From Gillisella vitis (lineage in GTDB: Bacteria > Pseudomonadota > Alphaproteobacteria > Rhizobiales > Rhizobiaceae), in contig NZ_LMVL02000008.1 in NCBI RefSeq assembly GCF_001541345.2, positions 62,001 through 126,000 of the forward strand: a stretch of DNA of 64,000 nt. Reading direction: 5' to 3'. The notes under the pieces are model-generated. The model was given only the letters and a program-made list of their open reading frames with translations, was not told the origin of the DNA and ran no database searches. Shown piece after piece: positions 24,957 through 35,012 of this stretch (position 1 is the first letter of the stretch; each line of letters starts with the position of its first letter). The position numbers and the translations under genes are program-made.

Positions 24957-27785
24957 TTATTGGCCCAATCTTTCCAGCAGGGCCGGAACATGGACCTGAT
25001 CGGCTTTGTAATTGCCGGTCAGCATATACATCATGATATTCACCCCGACCCGGTAGGAGATTTCCCGCTGGTTTTCATCCGGCGGCACAGTCGGCAGCAT
25101 GGGCACACCATTGGCGTCGATGGCCCAGGCGGAGAGAAAATCATTGCCGGTGATGATGATCGGCGACACGCCGTCACCGCCCGAGGTCAGGCCGTTCTGG
25201 CTGGCGCGCGCCTCCTGTCGAGCCTCGACCCACAGTGGGCTGCCCGTGTAGCGGCCCGGATAGGTATGCAGCAGATAGAAGGACCGGTTGATCACATGGT
25301 CCTTCGGCACCGGCTCCAGCGGCGGAATATCGATATTGGCAAGAATCTGGCGCAGGCGCTCGCCATTGGCGCTGGCCCCGGCATCTCCTTGCCCACCCAT
25401 ACTGCCCAATTGGTCGCGGGTGTCGAACAGCACCGTGCCGCCGGAGCGCATATAGGCGTCGATCCGGCTGATCGCCTCGGCGCTTGGCATCGGGGCGCTG
25501 GCCGAAATCGGCCAGAAGATGATCGGGTAAAGCGATAGCTCGTCCTTGGCAATGTCCAGCCCGACTGGCGCGCCCGGCTCCAGCGTGGTGCGATAGGTGA
25601 GAAATTCGGTGAGCCCGCTTAAGCCCCGTTCCGAAATGCTATCGACGTCCTGCTCCCCGGTTTTCACATAGGCCAGATGGGTGGTATCCAGCCGTTGCAG
25701 CAGGATGTCGTCGCCCGGCTTGGCGTCATTGGCAAAGCCACGGTCCGCAGGCAGCAGGGTCAATGCCGCGGCCAGAACCACGAGCGCCCCAGCGCTTTTG
25801 GCGATCCGGGCTTTCGGCATTCGGGCAAAGGCGCCGCCCATGAGAAGCACAACCAGACTGTCGATGATGAACAGCGCCAATGCGACACCCAGCAGCGGCG
25901 GCTTCAGCGGTGTAGCGCTTGCCCCGGCCAGCGGCTCGCGCACCACCGGAACCGTCACGCCATCAAGGTTGATTGGTTTCAACTCAGCACCCGCTGGCAG
26001 AAGGTTGAGGGCGGAAAATCCATCTTCGGAGCCGTAAAGGCCGGGTGGATTGTCAAATGTGGCGGCAGGCGGGCGCTTAGGCCCCAGCTCCAGCGGCTTG
26101 GCATTGCTGGCCTCGGCCGTCAGTCCGCCATGCTCGGTCAGCAGCCGGTAGGGCGGCAGGCTGGCGGCTGCGGCAGTGGCATTGCTACCGGTACTGGCGC
26201 CGCTGGCATGAGCCATCTGCACGACACGGCGCAGCATTTCCACAAAATCGCCTGAGATCGGCAGATTGGACCAACTGGCCTCGGCGCTGACATGGAACAG
26301 CACGATGCGCCCGGCACCGCTATCCCTGGCGGTGACCAGCGGTGTGCCATCGGCAAGGCTTGCCCAGGTGCGGCTGGCGAGATCAGGGGTCGGTTCAGCC
26401 AGAACCTGCCGCTTGACCAGCACGCCATCGGGTGGCGCAAGCCCGGCAAATGGGCTGGTTGGCGGGAAGGGGGCCAGCGGTTGCGGCTCCGACCACGAGA
26501 GCGCACCGCCCAATTGGCGTTCGCCCTGGCGCAGCGTTACCGGCACCAGCGGATCGTCGGCGGGGGCAGCGGCAAGCCTTGGTCCGGCGAACCGGATCAG
26601 CGTGCCGCCGCGTTGCAGCCAGCGTTGCAGCTGCTGCTGCACATCCGGCGGCAGGCGGCCAATATCGGCCATGATCAGCGCCGAGGGGTTCTGCTGCAAC
26701 AACTCGGGAATGGCTCTGGCCAGATCCTTGTCACTGGATTTGATCAGATCGGCATAGGGTTGCAGCGCCCGCTGGATGTAATAGAGCGGCGATAGCAGCG
26801 GCTGGAATTCGTCATTGGCGTCACCAGCCAGCAGCGCCACCTTGCGGCGGCGAAAACCGTCATCCAAAAGCTGGACCGCACCGGCTGTGCCATAACCGGC
26901 AAGGCTTAACCGGGCAAAATCATTGCGCAACTCGAAAGGTGCGGCAATCTCGGCTGTGGCAACGCTTTGTCCGGCGGCAAAACTAGCGGTGCCAGACGCA
27001 ATCGGTCGTCCCTGCTGGTCCTGCGCATCGACGATGACCTGCTGGGGATCGGCAGACGACAGACGGGTGACTTTGGCGACGAGCTGATCGACACCATTTG
27101 TGGCTCCGGTCAGGGCGACACTTGCCTTGCCATCATCGGTAATCACCCGCAATTCGGCAGGGGCAAGGGCGGAGAATTGCCTGCCGATCTGTTCGCTTTC
27201 GCTGGCCGCGAGACCGTCGCTCAGGAAGGCCAGCGTGCCGGGCCTTGTGCCCTTCAGCGCTGCTGTCAACCCGGTGAGGGCGCGGTTGCGGTCCGGTGTC
27301 AGAGGACGGGGCCGGGCGGCGCTCAGCCTTTCTCGGGCAGTGGCGGCATTGACGGGGACGGCATCCTGGGTCAGGTCAGCGGTCAGCACCAGGGAAATCG
27401 GCAGATTGCTGTTTTCGGCCTCATCGATCAGGCCGTTTGCGGTCTCGACGCGGCGCTCCCAATCGGTGACGCTGGCCCAGCTGTTGTCGATGACCAGAAC
27501 GAGCGGCCCACCCCCAGCAACTGATGTGCCACGCGGGTTGAGCACCGGCTCGGCCAAGGCCAGAATGACCAGGGTTGCCATCGCCATGCGCAGCAGCGTC
27601 AGCCACCATGGGCTTCGGGCCGGGGTTTCCTCCCGTTTCAGCACCCGGGCCAGAATGCGCAGCGGCGGAAACACCTCCATCTGCGGGCGCGGCGGCGTCA
27701 GTTTCAGCAGGAACCAGATGGCTGGCAGCACGACGAGTGCGCCGAGCAGGGCAGGACTGGCAAAGGCAAGCGGAAGGCCACCCAT
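24957..27785 (-). CDS. BatA-DUF4159 fusion membrane protein
   Basis: The 942-residue product starts with a BatA/aerotolerance-type N-terminus (FASPALLGALVVLPAIWFLLKLTPPRP, then a second helix LRMAMATLVILALAEP and a VLVIDNSWAS Asp motif). It continues with a long periplasmic or cytoplasmic middle, membrane helices near residues 630-690, and a C-terminal DUF4159 domain (AYVKTGEQDVDSISERGL, PIIFWPI, GTVLFDTRDQ). The start has GGAGGCG upstream and shares TAATG with the DUF58 stop. This fusion is widespread in alphaproteobacteria with unknown molecular role. Confidence 0.9.
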   Translation of the reverse strand: MGGLPLAFASPALLGALVVLPAIWFLLKLTPPRPQMEVFPPLRILARVLKREETPARSPWWLTLLRMAMATLVILALAEPVLNPRGTSVAGGGPLVLVIDNSWASVTDWERRVETANGLIDEAENSNLPISLVLTADLTQDAVPVNAATARERLSAARPRPLTPDRNRALTGLTAALKGTRPGTLAFLSDGLAASESEQIGRQFSALAPAELRVITDDGKASVALTGATNGVDQLVAKVTRLSSADPQQVIVDAQDQQGRPIASGTASFAAGQSVATAEIAAPFELRNDFARLSLAGYGTAGAVQLLDDGFRRRKVALLAGDANDEFQPLLSPLYYIQRALQPYADLIKSSDKDLARAIPELLQQNPSALIMADIGRLPPDVQQQLQRWLQRGGTLIRFAGPRLAAAPADDPLVPVTLRQGERQLGGALSWSEPQPLAPFPPTSPFAGLAPPDGVLVKRQVLAEPTPDLASRTWASLADGTPLVTARDSGAGRIVLFHVSAEASWSNLPISGDFVEMLRRVVQMAHASGASTGSNATAAAASLPPYRLLTEHGGLTAEASNAKPLELGPKRPPAATFDNPPGLYGSEDGFSALNLLPAGAELKPINLDGVTVPVVREPLAGASATPLKPPLLGVALALFIIDSLVVLLMGGAFARMPKARIAKSAGALVVLAAALTLLPADRGFANDAKPGDDILLQRLDTTHLAYVKTGEQDVDSISERGLSGLTEFLTYRTTLEPGAPVGLDIAKDELSLYPIIFWPISASAPMPSAEAISRIDAYMRSGGTVLFDTRDQLGSMGGQGDAGASANGERLRQILANIDIPPLEPVPKDHVINRSFYLLHTYPGRYTGSPLWVEARQEARASQNGLTSGGDGVSPIIITGNDFLSAWAIDANGVPMLPTVPPDENQREISYRVGVNIMMYMLTGNYKADQVHVPALLERLGQ

Positions 27786-28747
27786 TACGCGCCTCCACGA
27801 TGCGAAAGCTGCGGCGCGCCCGACAAATGCATATGCACCTTGACCAGCGCTTCTGAGGCAAGGCGATCGGTGAGATGCGGGGTGAAACTCCAGCCCAGCC
27901 GCCGCAATTCCTCGCTCAAGGCTTCACGGCGCAGGAAATAGGCGCGGCGATAGTCATCCCTGATGCCTTCGGCGCGACCTGATACCAGCTTTTCGCCTGT
28001 TTCCGGGTCGGTAAATTCGGTGCGGCCCGCATAGGGAAACAGTTCCTCCGCCGGATCGGCAACCTCGATGACATGGCCGCGCAACCCGCGCCGCGCCAGC
28101 GGTGCAATGCCCGCCATGATCGCATCGGGATCATCGAGAAAATCACCGATCAGCACGATATCGCTGGCATTGCGGATCATGGCGGTATCGGGAAGGCCCT
28201 GATTGGGCAGGCCGCTCAGGTCCGGCGCATGGATCAGCGCTGCCGCTAGCCGCTCAGAAGCGTTGCGGGCGGAAATCGGCTCCATGATGCCGGGGCAGCC
28301 GATGCGCTCGCCGGAGCGCGCCAGCACTTCAGCCAGCGCCAGCATCAGCACCAGCGCCCGGCTTTCCTTGGAAACACTGCCGAAGCGGGATTTATACATC
28401 ATCGAGGGCGACAGATCGGCCCAGAGCCAGATCGTATGGGCCGCTTCCCATTCGCGGTCACGGATGTAGAGATGATCGTCGCGGGCCGAGCGGCGCCAAT
28501 CGATTCCGGCCAGGCTTTCGCCCTCGGCATAGGGGCGAAACTGCCAGAAATTTTCGCCAATGCCGCGTTTTCTGCGGCCATGCCAGCCGGAAATCACCGT
28601 ATTGGCGATGCGCTTGGCTTCCACCATGCAGTCGGGAATAAGGGCAGCGCGTTGGCGGGCGCGAGCCAGAACATCCCCGGTCGGGGTTTTCTCGACGATC
28701 CGTCCGTCAACGGCCCCTCTCATCGCTTCTGGTGCAAATGCTGCCAA
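27785..28747 (-). CDS. DUF58 domain protein
   Basis: The 320-residue product has the DUF58 core: GRRKRGIGENFWQFRPYAEGESLAGIDWRRSARDD at about residues 55-90, followed by a von Willebrand-A-like domain starting at IWLWADLSPSM. DUF58 proteins partner MoxR ATPases. The start is given as a TTG (28747) that has GAGGGGGCGG upstream; an ATG at 28723 is the alternative. It is 15 bases after moxR and overlaps the BatA-DUF4159 gene start. Confidence 0.92.
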   Translation of the reverse strand: MAAFAPEAMRGAVDGRIVEKTPTGDVLARARQRAALIPDCMVEAKRIANTVISGWHGRRKRGIGENFWQFRPYAEGESLAGIDWRRSARDDHLYIRDREWEAAHTIWLWADLSPSMMYKSRFGSVSKESRALVLMLALAEVLARSGERIGCPGIMEPISARNASERLAAALIHAPDLSGLPNQGLPDTAMIRNASDIVLIGDFLDDPDAIMAGIAPLARRGLRGHVIEVADPAEELFPYAGRTEFTDPETGEKLVSGRAEGIRDDYRRAYFLRREALSEELRRLGWSFTPHLTDRLASEALVKVHMHLSGAPQLSHRGGA

Positions 28748-28762
28748 AACGCTACCGCCCCC

Positions 28763-29791
28763 TCACGCTTTACTGTGCTTAATGAGGCTTGGTTTAATCA
28801 AGCTGGCGATCACGTCACGCACCGCCATGCCTTCGGCACGGGCCGTAAAGGTCAAGGCCATGCGGTGCTGAAGCACCGGTTCGGCCAGCGCGTGCACATC
28901 GTCAATCGATGGCGCAAGACGGCCTTCGTAAAGCGCACGGGCGCGGGCGCAGAGCATCAAGGCCTGTCCGGCGCGCGGACCTGGACCCCAGGCGACATGC
29001 TTGTCGGTTTCGGTATGACCTTGACCGGGCCGGGCGGCGCGCACCAGCGACAGGATGGCATCAACCACGCTATCAGGCACCGGCATCTGACGGATCAGGC
29101 GTTGAATATCGAGCAGGCGCGGCGCATCCAGCACGGCGCTGGCATGGCTGTCACCGACACCGGTTGTGTCGAGCAGGATCTGCCGTTCCGCCGCCAGATC
29201 CGGGTAGCCGACATCGACCTGCAACAGGAAGCGGTCGAGCTGGGCTTCCGGCAGCGGATAGGTGCCTTCCTGTTCCAGCGGGTTCTGTGTGGCCAGAACA
29301 TGGAAAGGGGCGGGCAGGTCATAGCGCTGACCGGCGATGGTAATGTGATATTCCTGCATGGATTGCAGCAGGGCGGATTGGGTGCGGGGGCTGGCCCGGT
29401 TGATTTCATCGGCCATCAGCAATTGCGCAAACACCGGCCCCTTGACGAAGCGGAAGGAGCGGCGGCCATGCTCGTCCTGGTCCATCACCTCGGTGCCGAG
29501 AATGTCTGATGGCATCAGGTCGGGGGTGAACTGGATGCGGTTGGCGTCCAGCCCCAGCACGGTGCCAAGCGTCGTCACCAGCTTGGTCTTGGCCAGGCCC
29601 GGCACACCGACCAGCAGCGCATGGCCACCGGAGAGAATGGCCAGCAGGGTGTTTTCCACCACCTTTTCCTGCCCGAAAATCACCTTTGAGACCTCGGCGC
29701 GCACGCTAGCAATTTCGGCCAGGGCCTGTTCGGCTTGGGCGACGATGGCTTTTTCATCGAGCGCGGTGTCCGTGGTGTTGATCATGCCCAT
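28763..29791 (-). CDS. MoxR-type AAA+ ATPase
   Basis: The 342-residue product has Walker A (GVPGLAKTK, residues 62-70), Walker B (LLMADEINRA), sensor motifs (LATQNPLEQEGTYPLPEAQLDRF) and the MoxR C-terminal helical lid. MoxR ATPases act as chaperones that insert metals or cofactors or mature envelope proteins together with VWA/DUF58 partners. It is the first gene of a run of at least four, possibly six, tightly packed genes. GGAGACC precedes the ATG. A DUF1285 gene is divergent, 200 bases away. Confidence 0.95.
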   Translation of the reverse strand: MGMINTTDTALDEKAIVAQAEQALAEIASVRAEVSKVIFGQEKVVENTLLAILSGGHALLVGVPGLAKTKLVTTLGTVLGLDANRIQFTPDLMPSDILGTEVMDQDEHGRRSFRFVKGPVFAQLLMADEINRASPRTQSALLQSMQEYHITIAGQRYDLPAPFHVLATQNPLEQEGTYPLPEAQLDRFLLQVDVGYPDLAAERQILLDTTGVGDSHASAVLDAPRLLDIQRLIRQMPVPDSVVDAILSLVRAARPGQGHTETDKHVAWGPGPRAGQALMLCARARALYEGRLAPSIDDVHALAEPVLQHRMALTFTARAEGMAVRDVIASLIKPSLIKHSKA

Positions 29792-29991
29792 GGCGGTCTC
29801 CGTTGGCTCATATCGTCATTGGTAGGTAAGGCAGGCCTGTGCCGATTGCCAGAAGAATCGATCATTACGTGTATCGGCACAGTTTATCTAACTTATTCCC
29901 CAGGCGGCGGCTGACAAGCGGGTTTGAAATGACTATCTCGTGTCCCATGTCTCACTTCGATATCTAATAAGGTTAAAACCGGGACGCAAAC

Positions 29992-30615
29992 ATGGCAGGC
30001 GATGAAAACATTGAGGCGGGCGATGCGGCTGGATTGGCCGCGATGATTGCCCGCGCCGCCGACCAGACGGCAGGGGGCAAGCCCGGCCTTCCACCGGTCG
30101 AGCGCTGGAATCCGCCGTTTTGCGGCGATATCGACATGGAAATCCAGGCCGATGGCAGTTGGCTCTATCTCGGCACGCCGATTGGCCGCGCACCCTTGGT
30201 GCGATTGTTTTCAACCGTGCTGCGCAAGGACGAGGATGGGCGGACCTATCTGGTCACGCCTGTGGAAAAACTGGGAATCAAGGTCGCAGACGCCCATTTC
30301 GTCGCCGTGGAAATGACGGTTGGCGCAAGGGATGGCGAAGCTGTGTTGACCTTTCGCACCAATGTTGGCGATCTGGTTGAGGCCGGGCCTGAGCATCCAC
30401 TGCGGTTTGTGATCGAGGGCGAACACCAGCAATTGAAGCCCTATCTTGCCGTGCGCGGACGGCTGGAGGCGTTGGTATCGCGTGCCGTGACCTATGAATT
30501 GATGGCGCTGGGCGAGGTGGTGGATATCGACGGGCAAGCGATGTTTGCAATTCGCTCCGGCTGTCAGACTTTTGCCGTGATGCCAGCGGCGGATCTGGAT
30601 GGACTGGCATCATGA
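29992..30615 (+). CDS. DUF1285 family protein
   Basis: The 207-residue product has the DUF1285 pattern: VERWNPPFCGDIDMEIQADGSWLYLGTPIGR at about residues 38-68, then LVRLFSTVLRKDEDGRTYLVTPVEK. Structures of this family show a two-domain fold of unknown function. Its stop overlaps the start of the Nudix gene (ATGATGG / TCATGA), so the three genes DUF1285, Nudix and cca form one operon, an arrangement conserved in Rhizobiales. Confidence 0.9.
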   Translation: MAGDENIEAGDAAGLAAMIARAADQTAGGKPGLPPVERWNPPFCGDIDMEIQADGSWLYLGTPIGRAPLVRLFSTVLRKDEDGRTYLVTPVEKLGIKVADAHFVAVEMTVGARDGEAVLTFRTNVGDLVEAGPEHPLRFVIEGEHQQLKPYLAVRGRLEALVSRAVTYELMALGEVVDIDGQAMFAIRSGCQTFAVMPAADLDGLAS

Positions 30616-31268
30616 TGGAAACCGAGCGCAACGATTTGACCCTGCCGGGCTTTACCGCCGATGAATTTCGCCGACGGGCGCTTAACCAGAGCGGCGCGCC
30701 GCTGGAAACCGCCTGGCGCGACCATGGCGATCACGTGCTGAATACCGATATCCTGCTGAAGCTGGAAGGCCTGCGGCTGAAGGATGCCGCCGTGCTGGTG
30801 CCGGTGGTGGATGATGGCGATGATGCGCGGATCATCCTGACCCAGCGCACCACGACACTGCGCAAGCATTCCGGCCAGATCGCCTTTCCCGGCGGCGGTA
30901 TCGATGAGGAAGATGCAAGCCCGGAAGCGGCAGCGCTGCGTGAGGCGGAAGAGGAAATCGGCCTCGATCCGCGCTTTGTCGAGACGGTCGGACGCCTGCC
31001 GCATTATCTCGCCGGTACCGGTTTTCGCATCATGCCGGTGTTGGCGGTGGTGCAGCCGGGATTTCGCCTGACCATTAACCCGGATGAAGTGGCCGATGTG
31101 TTCGAGGTGCCGCTGTCCTTCCTGATGGACCCGGACAATCACCGCCGCGACAGCAAAGTCTTTAATGGGACGACTAGGCATTTTTATGTGATGCCCTATG
31201 GCGAGCGCCAGATCTGGGGCATCACCGCAGGCATTCTGCGCACGCTTTATGAAAGGCTTTATGCATGA
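30612..31268 (+). CDS. Nudix CoA pyrophosphatase-like protein
   Basis: The 218-residue product has the UPF0035/CoA pyrophosphatase signature LRKHSGQIAFPGGG at residues 83-96, directly followed by the Nudix box ending REAEEEIGL (110-118). The family cleaves CoA and derivatives to phosphopantetheine and 3',5'-ADP. It overlaps both neighbours by four bases (DUF1285 upstream, cca downstream). Confidence 0.92.
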   Translation: MMETERNDLTLPGFTADEFRRRALNQSGAPLETAWRDHGDHVLNTDILLKLEGLRLKDAAVLVPVVDDGDDARIILTQRTTTLRKHSGQIAFPGGGIDEEDASPEAAALREAEEEIGLDPRFVETVGRLPHYLAGTGFRIMPVLAVVQPGFRLTINPDEVADVFEVPLSFLMDPDNHRRDSKVFNGTTRHFYVMPYGERQIWGITAGILRTLYERLYA

Positions 31269-32527
31269 CGACGGTTGCGGATCAGCCCTGGTTTCAGGAT
31301 GCGGCGCTGGCCAAGGTCTTTACTCTGTTGAACGCCGATGGCGGCGAGGTACGGGTGGTGGGCGGCGCGGTGCGCAACAGCCTGCTGGGGGAGCCGGTTG
31401 GCGATATCGATCTCGCCACAACGCTTGTTCCGTCCGAAGTGACGGCCCGGGCCGAGGCGGCGGACATCAAGGCAGTGCCAACAGGCATTGAGCATGGCAC
31501 GGTGACACTGGTGATCGGCGGCAAGCCGTTTGAAGTGACGACGCTGCGGCGCGACATGGAAACCGATGGCCGCCACGCCGAGGTCGCGTTCGGCACCGAC
31601 TGGCAGGTGGATGCCGAGCGGCGGGATTTCACCATCAATGCGCTCTATGCTACGGCGTCTGGCGAAGTGATCGATCCGGTCGGCGGGCTGGCGGATCTTG
31701 AAACCGGCACGCTGCGGTTCATTGGCGATGCCCGCCTGCGGATTGCCGAGGATTATCTGCGGGTGCTGCGCTTCTTCCGGTTTTTTGCCTGGTACGGACG
31801 CGGACGCCCGGATGCCGATGGCCTGCGGGCCTGTGCGGCAGCGCGTGATGAATTGCACCGGCTGTCTGCCGAGCGGGTCTGGTCGGAGACGAAAAAGCTG
31901 CTTTCCGCCAAAGATCCGGGCCGGGCGCTGCTGTGGATGCGCCAATCGGGCGTGTTGACGGCGATCCTACCGGAAACGGAAAAATGGGGGATCGACGCCA
32001 TTCCGGGCCTGATCGCCACGGAAATCGCCCTGAACTGGCAGGCGGAGCCACTGTTGCGGCTTGTGGCGATGGTGCCGAATGATCCTGAACGGATGAAGGG
32101 GCTGGCTGAGCGGCTGAAACTGTCGCGGGCCGAGGCCGAGTTTTTACAGCGCTTTGCCACAGTACCGAAGATCAAGGACGACATGGCTGACCTCGCTCTC
32201 GACCGATTGCTCTATCGGCAAGACAAACCGGGCATCGTCGCACAGTTGAAATTGTCGCTGGCAGCGGCCCGTGCCAAGGCAGAGGGCGATACGGCCAGCA
32301 TGGCCGCTTCGGCGCGCTGGTTCCGGCTGCTGCAAAGGGCGCGGGCTTTCGAAAAGCCCGTCTTTCCCATCACCGGAGGCGACGCCATTGCCGCCGGTCT
32401 TGCGCCGGGTCCCGAAATTGGCCGGGTGCTTGCGACGCTGGAAGACAGCTGGGTTCAGGCAAATTTCACCTTTAGCCGGGAAAAGCTTCTCTCCCGGCTC
32501 AAAGAGGCGGTTACGCCATCGGGTTGA
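31265..32527 (+). CDS. cca: CCA tRNA nucleotidyltransferase / poly(A) polymerase family
   Basis: The 420-residue product has the class II nucleotidyltransferase head: VRVVGGAVRNSLLGEPVGDIDLAT at residues 29-52, with catalytic Asp47 and Asp49. It also has the RRDFTINALYA and LRVLRFFRFFAWYG motifs of the tRNA CCA-adding family. It repairs or adds the 3' CCA end of tRNAs. It is the last gene of the DUF1285-Nudix-cca operon and ends six bases from a convergent DUF1059 gene. Confidence 0.95.
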   Translation: MTTVADQPWFQDAALAKVFTLLNADGGEVRVVGGAVRNSLLGEPVGDIDLATTLVPSEVTARAEAADIKAVPTGIEHGTVTLVIGGKPFEVTTLRRDMETDGRHAEVAFGTDWQVDAERRDFTINALYATASGEVIDPVGGLADLETGTLRFIGDARLRIAEDYLRVLRFFRFFAWYGRGRPDADGLRACAAARDELHRLSAERVWSETKKLLSAKDPGRALLWMRQSGVLTAILPETEKWGIDAIPGLIATEIALNWQAEPLLRLVAMVPNDPERMKGLAERLKLSRAEAEFLQRFATVPKIKDDMADLALDRLLYRQDKPGIVAQLKLSLAAARAKAEGDTASMAASARWFRLLQRARAFEKPVFPITGGDAIAAGLAPGPEIGRVLATLEDSWVQANFTFSREKLLSRLKEAVTPSG

Positions 32528-32533
32528 TCGCGA

Positions 32534-32770
32534 TCAGGCGGCCCGATCACTTTGTTTGGGTGTCGTGCTGTGCTTATGCGCTGCGGTGTCGTCATCGCTT
32601 GTATCGGTAATGCGCGCACGGACATTCTGTACCATATGTTCGCGGATCACGCTTTCTCCATGCACCATACGCATATGCTCGACCGCGCGATGCACCACCT
32701 CGGCCTCTTCATTGGCGCGCGTATGCCATTCGCAACCGGGTACGAGACTTCCACATTCGAATTGTTTCAT
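32534..32770 (-). CDS. DUF1059 small protein
   Basis: The 78-residue product begins MKQFECGSLVPGCEWHTRAN, the DUF1059 signature with two Cys and a His (C6, C13, H16) followed by conserved His residues (VVHRAVEHMRMVHG), suggesting a zinc-binding mini-domain. A strong GGAGG is placed eight bases before the ATG at 32770, so the longer frame upstream is not used. The role is unknown; relatives are often stress-induced small proteins. Confidence 0.88.
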   Translation of the reverse strand: MKQFECGSLVPGCEWHTRANEEAEVVHRAVEHMRMVHGESVIREHMVQNVRARITDTSDDDTAAHKHSTTPKQSDRAA

Positions 32771-32977
32771 GGTTTTTTCCTCCCGAAGCATTGCTGCGGT
32801 GAGGCGTCGTTGGCAACGACCCCTCAAAGGTCAGTGCTTCCTGTTATTCAAGAATTTTTGCATGGAGCTTGTCAAACGCTTCGCCTAGCGGCTTGGCGCT
32901 CTCTTCCAATTGTTATGAAGGCAATTGTTATGAAGGGACATTCCGCCCCTTCATAAACTATTGTTTCGCCAGACTAT

Positions 32978-33265
32978 TTATTCCGGCATCGCCCAGGCGT
33001 AAAATACCGAGCTTGGGCCGTTGACCGTGTTTTTGCTGACCATTTTATGGGCGTCGTTGGTGCGATGTTCGCGGCCATGCAGGCCGGCAAGCCGCAATTT
33101 TGCCTGTTCGACAAAGTAGCAATGCGGCAGGTTGGCATCGCTGGACGCTTTCAGGTCATGCGCCATGCGATCAATCAGCTCCGCTGTGTCGATCAGTCGG
33201 TCGCGACCGGTCCGATCTGCGGAATTCGTCATATCAGTGGGAATAGTCATGCTGTGCGTAGCCAT
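32978..33265 (-). CDS. Small hypothetical protein
   Basis: The 95-residue product starts at the ATG of 33265 behind GAGGAGGA. It is hydrophilic, with a central segment LIDTAELIDRMAHDLKASSDANLPHCYFVEQAKLRLAG that looks like two helices. No membrane segment or known motif. It lies about 200 bases after the DUF1059 gene on the same strand; both have strong ribosome binding sites. Confidence 0.65.
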   Translation of the reverse strand: MATHSMTIPTDMTNSADRTGRDRLIDTAELIDRMAHDLKASSDANLPHCYFVEQAKLRLAGLHGREHRTNDAHKMVSKNTVNGPSSVFYAWAMPE

Positions 33266-33391
33266 TGCAATCCTCCTCCTCATTCCATAGGCGACAGGAT
33301 AACACGGGAACGCGACATGCCAATGTTAATTTTCGATTAACGGGCCTGTAATGCAGTTTTTGTTAATCAAGATAATATGAATTGAACGTTA

Positions 33392-33432
33392 TCGCAGCGA
33401 AAGCCCCTATAATTATGGGGTTTCTGCTGCGA
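33392..33432 (-). terminator. Hairpin downstream of hemF
   Basis: TCGCAGC / GCTGCGA arms flank an inner CCCC / GGGG stem with interior mismatches, 30 bases after the hemF stop. No T-run of note follows. Confidence 0.4.
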
Positions 33433-33461
33433 TCAGGCCCATTCTGAAGCAGATTTTCGCC

Positions 33462-34376
33462 TCAAGGCCAGCGGACGAGGGGCGGAAGCGATGATAAAAT
33501 CGATTCGACATTGCCGCCGGTCTTCAGGCCAAAGATCGTGCCGCGGTCATAGAGCAGATTGAACTCCACGTAGCGGCCCCGGCGCACCAGTTGTTCCTCC
33601 CGGTCTTCATCTGTCCATGGCGTGTTGAAGTTGCGCCGAACCAGATCGGGATAGACGGAGGCGAACTTGCGTCCGACATCCTGCACGAAGGCGAAATTGG
33701 CGGCCCAGAGGTCAAACTTTTCCCCGGCATGCAGCCAGTCGAAGAAAATTCCACCGATGCCACGCGGTTCCTGACGGTGCGGCAGGAAGAAATATTCCTC
33801 GCACCACGCTTTGTAATGCGGATAATCGGCAATGTCAGGATGGGCAGAACAGGCGGATTCGAGCGCGGCATGAAAGGCCACTGTGTCGGCATCCTCCTGA
33901 GTACGGCGGCGATCCAGCACCGGGGTCAGGTCTGCCCCGCCACCGAACCACTGGCTGGTGGTGACCACCATGCGGGTGTTCATATGCACAGCCGGAACAT
34001 GCGGATTACAGGGATGGGCGATCAGCGAAATGCCCGAGGCCCAGAACCTTGGATCTTCCTCGGCACCTGGCATCTGCTTGCGAAATTCCGGCGAAAATTC
34101 GCCATGCACCGTAGAGGTATGAACGCCGACCTTCTCAAACACCCGGCCATTCATCATCGACATGCGTCCGCCACCGCCGAGGCCTTCTTCGCGCTGCCAG
34201 TCCTTTGGCACAAAGCGTCCGGGTTCGCGCTCGCTCAAGGGGCCGGTCAATTCGTCTTCCAGCGCTTCGAAAGACCGGCAGATCTGGTCACGAAGGCTTT
34301 CGAACCAGGCGCGGGCGGTGGCTTTTTTCGCCTCGATATCCTCAGGCAGGCCTTTGGGCAGAATGGGCCGTTGCAT
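33462..34376 (-). CDS. hemF: Oxygen-dependent coproporphyrinogen III oxidase
   Basis: HemF decarboxylates coproporphyrinogen III to protoporphyrinogen IX using O2. The 304-residue product has the family blocks: [26 protein letters not shown] (about residues 67-92), [22 protein letters not shown], the conserved [13 protein letters not shown] and [24 protein letters not shown]. All are intact. It stands alone with a hairpin downstream. No FNR-type box was seen in the 170 bases upstream. Confidence 0.97.
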   Translation of the reverse strand: MQRPILPKGLPEDIEAKKATARAWFESLRDQICRSFEALEDELTGPLSEREPGRFVPKDWQREEGLGGGGRMSMMNGRVFEKVGVHTSTVHGEFSPEFRKQMPGAEEDPRFWASGISLIAHPCNPHVPAVHMNTRMVVTTSQWFGGGADLTPVLDRRRTQEDADTVAFHAALESACSAHPDIADYPHYKAWCEEYFFLPHRQEPRGIGGIFFDWLHAGEKFDLWAANFAFVQDVGRKFASVYPDLVRRNFNTPWTDEDREEQLVRRGRYVEFNLLYDRGTIFGLKTGGNVESILSSLPPLVRWP

Positions 34377-34548
34377 ATGCTCTCCCTGTCGCCGCTTTCA
34401 TCAGATCCCGGCGTGTTGATCGAAGCACGGTGACTATCAGATCTGGCCCGGTTGTGCCATCGCCGCCAAACCGCCTGAGACTGGAAAAACCGTCGCGGAT
34501 AGCTTATCATCGGGTCTCGAAAGGCCGGGTCTAGAAAGGATTGTCACC

Positions 34549-34827
34549 ATGACAGGAAAACGTCCTCTTCCGCCGCTCGACGGCCTGAAACGGCAGATTG
34601 CCCGCCACCGTGATCGGCAGACACAAGAACGGGGGCAGGCGATACGGGATGCCTCGCCCTTCATTCGGGAAACCTTTCGCCTCAACCGGGAAGAGGCGCG
34701 CGCCAAGGCACGCGAATGGTTCGATGCCTTTCCCAAGGCCGCCTACTGGACCGAAGTGGAAAGCTGGCGGCAACTGGAGGGCGATGCCATCGAGTTTACC
34801 ATGCGGCGTTTGTCGTCTGCGGATTGA
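34549..34827 (+). CDS. Small hypothetical protein, basic, helical
   Basis: The 92-residue product is rich in Arg and Glu and should be mostly helical (LKRQIARHRDRQTQERGQAIRDASPF, REEARAKAREWFDAFPKAAYWTEVESWRQLEG). AGAAAGGA precedes the ATG. It is divergent from hemF. I recognise no family, but codon use and the good start suggest a real gene. Confidence 0.65.
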   Translation: MTGKRPLPPLDGLKRQIARHRDRQTQERGQAIRDASPFIRETFRLNREEARAKAREWFDAFPKAAYWTEVESWRQLEGDAIEFTMRRLSSAD

Positions 34828-35012
34828 GGCTTGGCCTGATCCGGCGTCCTTCTCAGCAGCTTGGCGTTGAATATTTCTTAATCGTTAAAATTGCAGTCTT
34901 TGCTGAAAGGTGATGGAAATATCTCGTAGATTATAAATCCCTTACATTGTGGGGTATTTTTCTTCAAAGCGCATTTAGGCGTTTTAAGGCCCACGACGTT
35001 AAAGGGGGCAGC

